Shown piece by piece: positions 32,243 through 34,474 of a stretch of DNA of 34,474 bases (positions are counted from its first letter, which is position 1; the number at the start of each line of letters is the position of its first letter). The stretch comes from Hydrogenobacter sp. (GTDB taxonomy: Bacteria > Aquificota > Aquificia > Aquificales > Aquificaceae). Below the pieces are notes generated by a model, which saw only the letters and a program-made list of their open reading frames with translations, searched no databases and was not told where the DNA came from. Position numbers and translations under genes: made by a program. The stretch covers positions 1-34,474 of the forward strand of contig JAPYWJ010000012.1 in NCBI GenBank assembly GCA_028276405.1, written 5' to 3'.

Positions 32243-33255
32243 AACCTTTTGGACATTTCTACAAATTTTGTGAGCTTCTCGTAAGCTTTGCCACTGTGTA
32301 TAGATTCCTTTGCCATCTCCAAGGCAGTTTTTTTGTCTTCTGTAATGCCAGAGACTATAAGCCCAAACATGGCATTCAAAAGCACCATGTAATATGCAGG
32401 AGATTCGTCTCCTTTAAGTACAGATATAGCAATCTTTGCGCTTTCTTCTACACCCGATACGCATACGGAACTTAGAGGGTATCTTTTAAATCCCACATCT
32501 TCTGGCACAAACTCGTAAAGTAGAACTTCTCCACTTTCTCTTAGGTGTGCTATCTTGGTTGCTGAAGATATGGAGACCTCATCTATGCCATCCTTACCGT
32601 GCACAACTAAAGCACTTTTACAGCCAAGACCTTTAAGAGCGTGAGCTATTTTATCAACAAGCCTTTCGGAAAAAACTCCAAGCAACTGTCTCTTAGCACC
32701 CGCTGGATTAGAAAGGGGACCTACCAAGTTAAACACGGAACGCACACCTACCTCCTTTCTGGGAGCTAAAACCCTCTTCATAGCAGGATGAAAGATGGGT
32801 GCAAACATAAAGCCTATACCGAGCTCTTCTATCATGATAGCTACCTTATCTGGTGGAAGGTCTATCTTTGCCCCTATGTATTCCAGGAGGTCTGCGCTTC
32901 CGCTTTTTGAGGATACGGATCTGTTACCGTGTTTGGCTACTTTTACACCGGCACCTGCAAGCACGAAGGCTGTAATAGTAGACACATTAAAAGTTCCCTG
33001 CATATCCCCACCAGTACCACAAGTGTCTACAATGTCATCTCCTTGTGAAACATGTACTTTTGTGGCTAGCTCTCTGAAGACTTCCGCGGCACCTTCTATC
33101 TCTTCTACGCTTTCCCCCTTCATCTTGGTTGCTATGATGAAGGCTCCTATCTGTGCATCCGTAGCCCTTCCCTCCACTATATCCCTTATAGCGCTCTTGA
33201 TCTCTTCTTTTGCCAGGTTCTCAAAGTTGGACAGTTTGTAAAGTATTTCCTTCAT
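32236..33255 (-). CDS. trpD: Anthranilate phosphoribosyltransferase
   Basis: The 339-residue enzyme joins anthranilate and phosphoribosyl pyrophosphate in tryptophan synthesis. Signature elements are DTCGTGGDMQGTFNVST (PRPP loop), KHGNRSVSSKSGSADLLE, the FAPIFHPAMKRVLAPRKEVGVRSVFNLVGPLSNPA block that binds anthranilate, and VHGKDGIDE. The start codon lies 7 bases after the CCA end of tRNA-Asp, with no Shine-Dalgarno sequence, so the mRNA may be freed by tRNA processing. No other trp gene is present, so the tryptophan pathway is scattered in this genome, as is common in Aquificota. Confidence 0.96.
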   Translation of the reverse strand: MKEILYKLSNFENLAKEEIKSAIRDIVEGRATDAQIGAFIIATKMKGESVEEIEGAAEVFRELATKVHVSQGDDIVDTCGTGGDMQGTFNVSTITAFVLAGAGVKVAKHGNRSVSSKSGSADLLEYIGAKIDLPPDKVAIMIEELGIGFMFAPIFHPAMKRVLAPRKEVGVRSVFNLVGPLSNPAGAKRQLLGVFSERLVDKIAHALKGLGCKSALVVHGKDGIDEVSISSATKIAHLRESGEVLLYEFVPEDVGFKRYPLSSVCVSGVEESAKIAISVLKGDESPAYYMVLLNAMFGLIVSGITEDKKTALEMAKESIHSGKAYEKLTKFVEMSKRLW

Positions 33256-33262
33256 AGCAAAG

Positions 33263-33340
33263 TGGCGGAGCCGACGGGACTTGAACCCGCGCCCTCCGGC
33301 TTGACAGGCCGGCGTTCTGACCGGGCTGAACTACGGCTCC
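33263..33340 (-). tRNA. tRNA-Asp (anticodon GTC)
   Basis: The minus strand folds as a complete cloverleaf. The acceptor stem GGAGCCG/CGGCTCC has discriminator G and an encoded CCA at 33263-33265. The D arm contains TAGTTCAGCCCGGTCAGA. The anticodon stem CCGGC/GCCGG closes the loop CTGTCAA with anticodon GTC. The T arm GCGGG-TTCAAGT-CCCGT has the standard TTC. Length is 78 with CCA. It lies between sco and trpD in the same direction. Confidence 0.97.
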
Positions 33341-33349
33341 TCAACAATT

Positions 33350-33358
33350 ATTATATCA
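33350..33358 (-). promoter_or_regulatory. Extended -10 promoter of tRNA-Asp (TGATATAAT)
   Basis: On the minus strand TG-A-TATAAT ends 9 bases before the mature tRNA 5' end. Its TGA is the stop codon of the sco gene, so gene end and promoter share sequence. The likely start is about 3 bases before the tRNA, leaving almost no 5' leader for RNase P to remove. Confidence 0.55.
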
Positions 33359-34036
33359 CCTTTTGAAGATTTTTAAAAGTATGTAAAGAGAGGTAGATGC
33401 AAAACCCAATAAACCAACAAAGAACAAGTAAGGTCTTGCTTTTTCTAAGATGCTTTCCTCTTCCAAAGCCTTCTTTAAATCGTGGTAATTGAAAACCACA
33501 CCGTAGAGATACTTTTTTACCTTCATGTCTGGAGATATAACCACCAAAAGATTGGGATGTACAAAATCTCTGTTTTCCAATGTCATAAACCTAAAGTCTA
33601 TGGCATCTGCGAGCCTAAAAAGATCCTCTTTATCCTTTGCTATAACTACCTTCCAGCCAATGCCGTCTATAAGGTGATCTTGTTGAAATTTCCTTATGTC
33701 CTCAATGCGGTCTTTAGGGTCAAAGGAAAAGCTGATAACCCAGAAGTCCTCTCCGGGTTTTCCCAGCTTGGGAATGACTTTTTTTAAAGAATCCGTTATT
33801 ATGGGACATGCGGAGTTGCAATGCGTGTATATGGGGCTCAAAATTATGGGCTTTCCTTTGAGCTCGTATATATCAAAAGTGTTTCCGTAAGAGTCTACCA
33901 GTTTTACATGTGGTAAACGCTTTCCTAAAGTTCTTGATTCGTTAGGGGGTATACCCGTGCCTTGAGAGTAAGCGTAGTTAAAAAATAAAAGAAGGGGGAG
34001 GACCCCCAAAAACAAAAGGCGCACGAGGGAACGCAT
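33356..34036 (-). CDS. SCO1/SenC/PrrC family copper chaperone
   Basis: The 226-residue thioredoxin-fold protein has a signal peptide or anchor (residues 4-24), the copper-binding pair Cys73 and Cys77 (THCNSACP), and the third ligand His160 in FVHPN. A C-terminal membrane helix lies at about 203-222. SCO proteins deliver copper to the CuA centre of cytochrome oxidase or keep its cysteines reduced. The position one base after the oxidase subunit I gene supports this role. Most SCO proteins are anchored only at the N terminus, so the C-terminal helix is a less usual anchor. Confidence 0.92.
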   Translation of the reverse strand: MRSLVRLLFLGVLPLLLFFNYAYSQGTGIPPNESRTLGKRLPHVKLVDSYGNTFDIYELKGKPIILSPIYTHCNSACPIITDSLKKVIPKLGKPGEDFWVISFSFDPKDRIEDIRKFQQDHLIDGIGWKVVIAKDKEDLFRLADAIDFRFMTLENRDFVHPNLLVVISPDMKVKKYLYGVVFNYHDLKKALEEESILEKARPYLFFVGLLGFASTSLYILLKIFKR

Positions 34037-34037
34037 A

Positions 34038-34474
34038 TCATTTGGCTTCCGCAGTATTCCTTTGGTCTTCCTTTGCGCTCTGAGGTTTGGTTATAGGCAC
34101 GGGGCTTTTATCGTTGTACCCTGGAGAGTCAAAGAATACACCTCTCTTTGTAACGTCGTATATGGCAGGTATGTAAGAAATCACAAAGAGTAATACAGAT
34201 ACTACAAACCAAGGAGTAAGACGGTTTAGAGCTGGCACTTTCTCATCGTGTAGCGCAGACGCTGTAGGAAACTCAATGGTGCTTTCTCTCACCTTGGGAG
34301 AGAATATGGTTCCAAAGAAGGATATAGCCCAGAATACAAAGCCAAGCACTATTATAAATCCTGCCAACACGGTCAGTTCTGCATAACCTACCCATTCTGG
34401 TCTGTAGAGGGGAGACTCGGGGTTTAGGTAGGATATACCAGTGTTTGTTCTTCTTGGAAAGCCATGAATACCTG
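34038..34474 (-). CDS. Cytochrome c oxidase subunit I, C-terminal part (cut by window edge)
   Basis: The frame is open from 34474 to the TGA at 34038, so the gene enters from outside the window. The first visible residues read GIHGFPRRTNTG, which matches the conserved G-x-PRR segment of haem-copper oxidase subunit I in the loop before the last helices. Two further membrane segments follow (TVLAGFIIVLGFVFWAISFF and TPWFVVSVLLFVISYI). The protein ends in a Pro/Lys-rich polar tail. Internal GTG codons such as 34370 could be mistaken for a start, but the upstream match shows they are not. A SCO chaperone gene follows one base later. Confidence 0.82.
   Translation of the reverse strand, partial: GIHGFPRRTNTGISYLNPESPLYRPEWVGYAELTVLAGFIIVLGFVFWAISFFGTIFSPKVRESTIEFPTASALHDEKVPALNRLTPWFVVSVLLFVISYIPAIYDVTKRGVFFDSPGYNDKSPVPITKPQSAKEDQRNTAEAK

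Noticed and set aside
34368-34370. GTG start for a separate 110-residue membrane protein
   Set aside because: The frame continues open to the window edge and encodes the GxPRR segment of oxidase subunit I, so this is the 3' end of a larger gene.
1-34474. CRISPR array, insertion sequence or prophage
   Set aside because: Looked for evenly spaced direct repeats, transposase or integrase motifs and terminal inverted repeats; none were seen. The only defence-like candidate is the PLD-HerA fusion.

Overview
The window looks like a gene-dense, moderately AT-rich chromosome segment from a thermophilic bacterium of the Aquificota (Hydrogenobacter, Thermocrinis or Aquifex type). This is inferred from protein character, not from a database search. 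The markers are a free-standing thioredoxin-fold [2Fe-2S] ferredoxin with the four cysteines at positions 9, 22, 55 and 59; a short Hfq of the Aquifex type; a topoisomerase I without zinc-ribbon tail; isocitrate dehydrogenase with NAD-type cofactor residues; and two enzymes of the futalosine menaquinone route (MqnA, MqnC). Base use looks even across the window, and I see no insertion sequence, prophage, CRISPR array or rRNA.

Layout. 1-331: hup (HU) on the minus strand with its terminator. 392-9154, plus strand: xth, a half-size EamA transporter, ileS, nrnA-like DHH phosphoesterase, nfo, cfa, icd and ferredoxin. 9166-12736, minus strand: fabG-topA-ADP-ribosylglycohydrolase-hfq. 12769-15772, plus strand: a three-gene efflux or export operon (HlyD-type adaptor, FtsX/MacB-type permease, ATPase). 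15823-18596: rpoD and a GspL/PilM-PilN-like membrane protein. 18627-25502: a tight run of mqnC, bioH, bioC, a DegP-type lipoprotein protease, a second sigma-70 factor, truB and lnt. 25499-30439, minus strand: ilvE, an M28 peptidase-like protein with altered active-site residues, lolA, a GNAT acetyltransferase, and a phospholipase D-HerA ATPase fusion. 30495-31097: long-form HPF on the plus strand. 31098-34474, minus strand: the cut-off 3' end of a cytochrome oxidase subunit I gene, SCO1/SenC, tRNA-Asp(GTC), trpD, mqnA and a glycine-zipper lipoprotein.

How the genes work together. Several contribute to cell-envelope lipoprotein biology (lnt, lolA, lipoprotein DegP, glycine-zipper lipoprotein). 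Others serve respiratory quinone and oxidase assembly (mqnA, mqnC, sco, coxA), DNA repair (xth, nfo), transcription (two sigma factors) and central carbon metabolism (icd, probably within the reductive TCA cycle). Genes overlap by 1-38 bases throughout, and convergent neighbours touch at their stop codons.

The points most worth following are: the single-polypeptide PLD-nuclease/HerA-ATPase fusion; an M28-like protein lacking key metal and catalytic residues; a second sigma factor with a duplicated helical segment in region 3; and a recurring promoter arrangement in which an extended -10 element lies only 7-9 bases before a start codon without a Shine-Dalgarno sequence, suggesting leaderless mRNAs for ileS, icd, fabG and ilvE.
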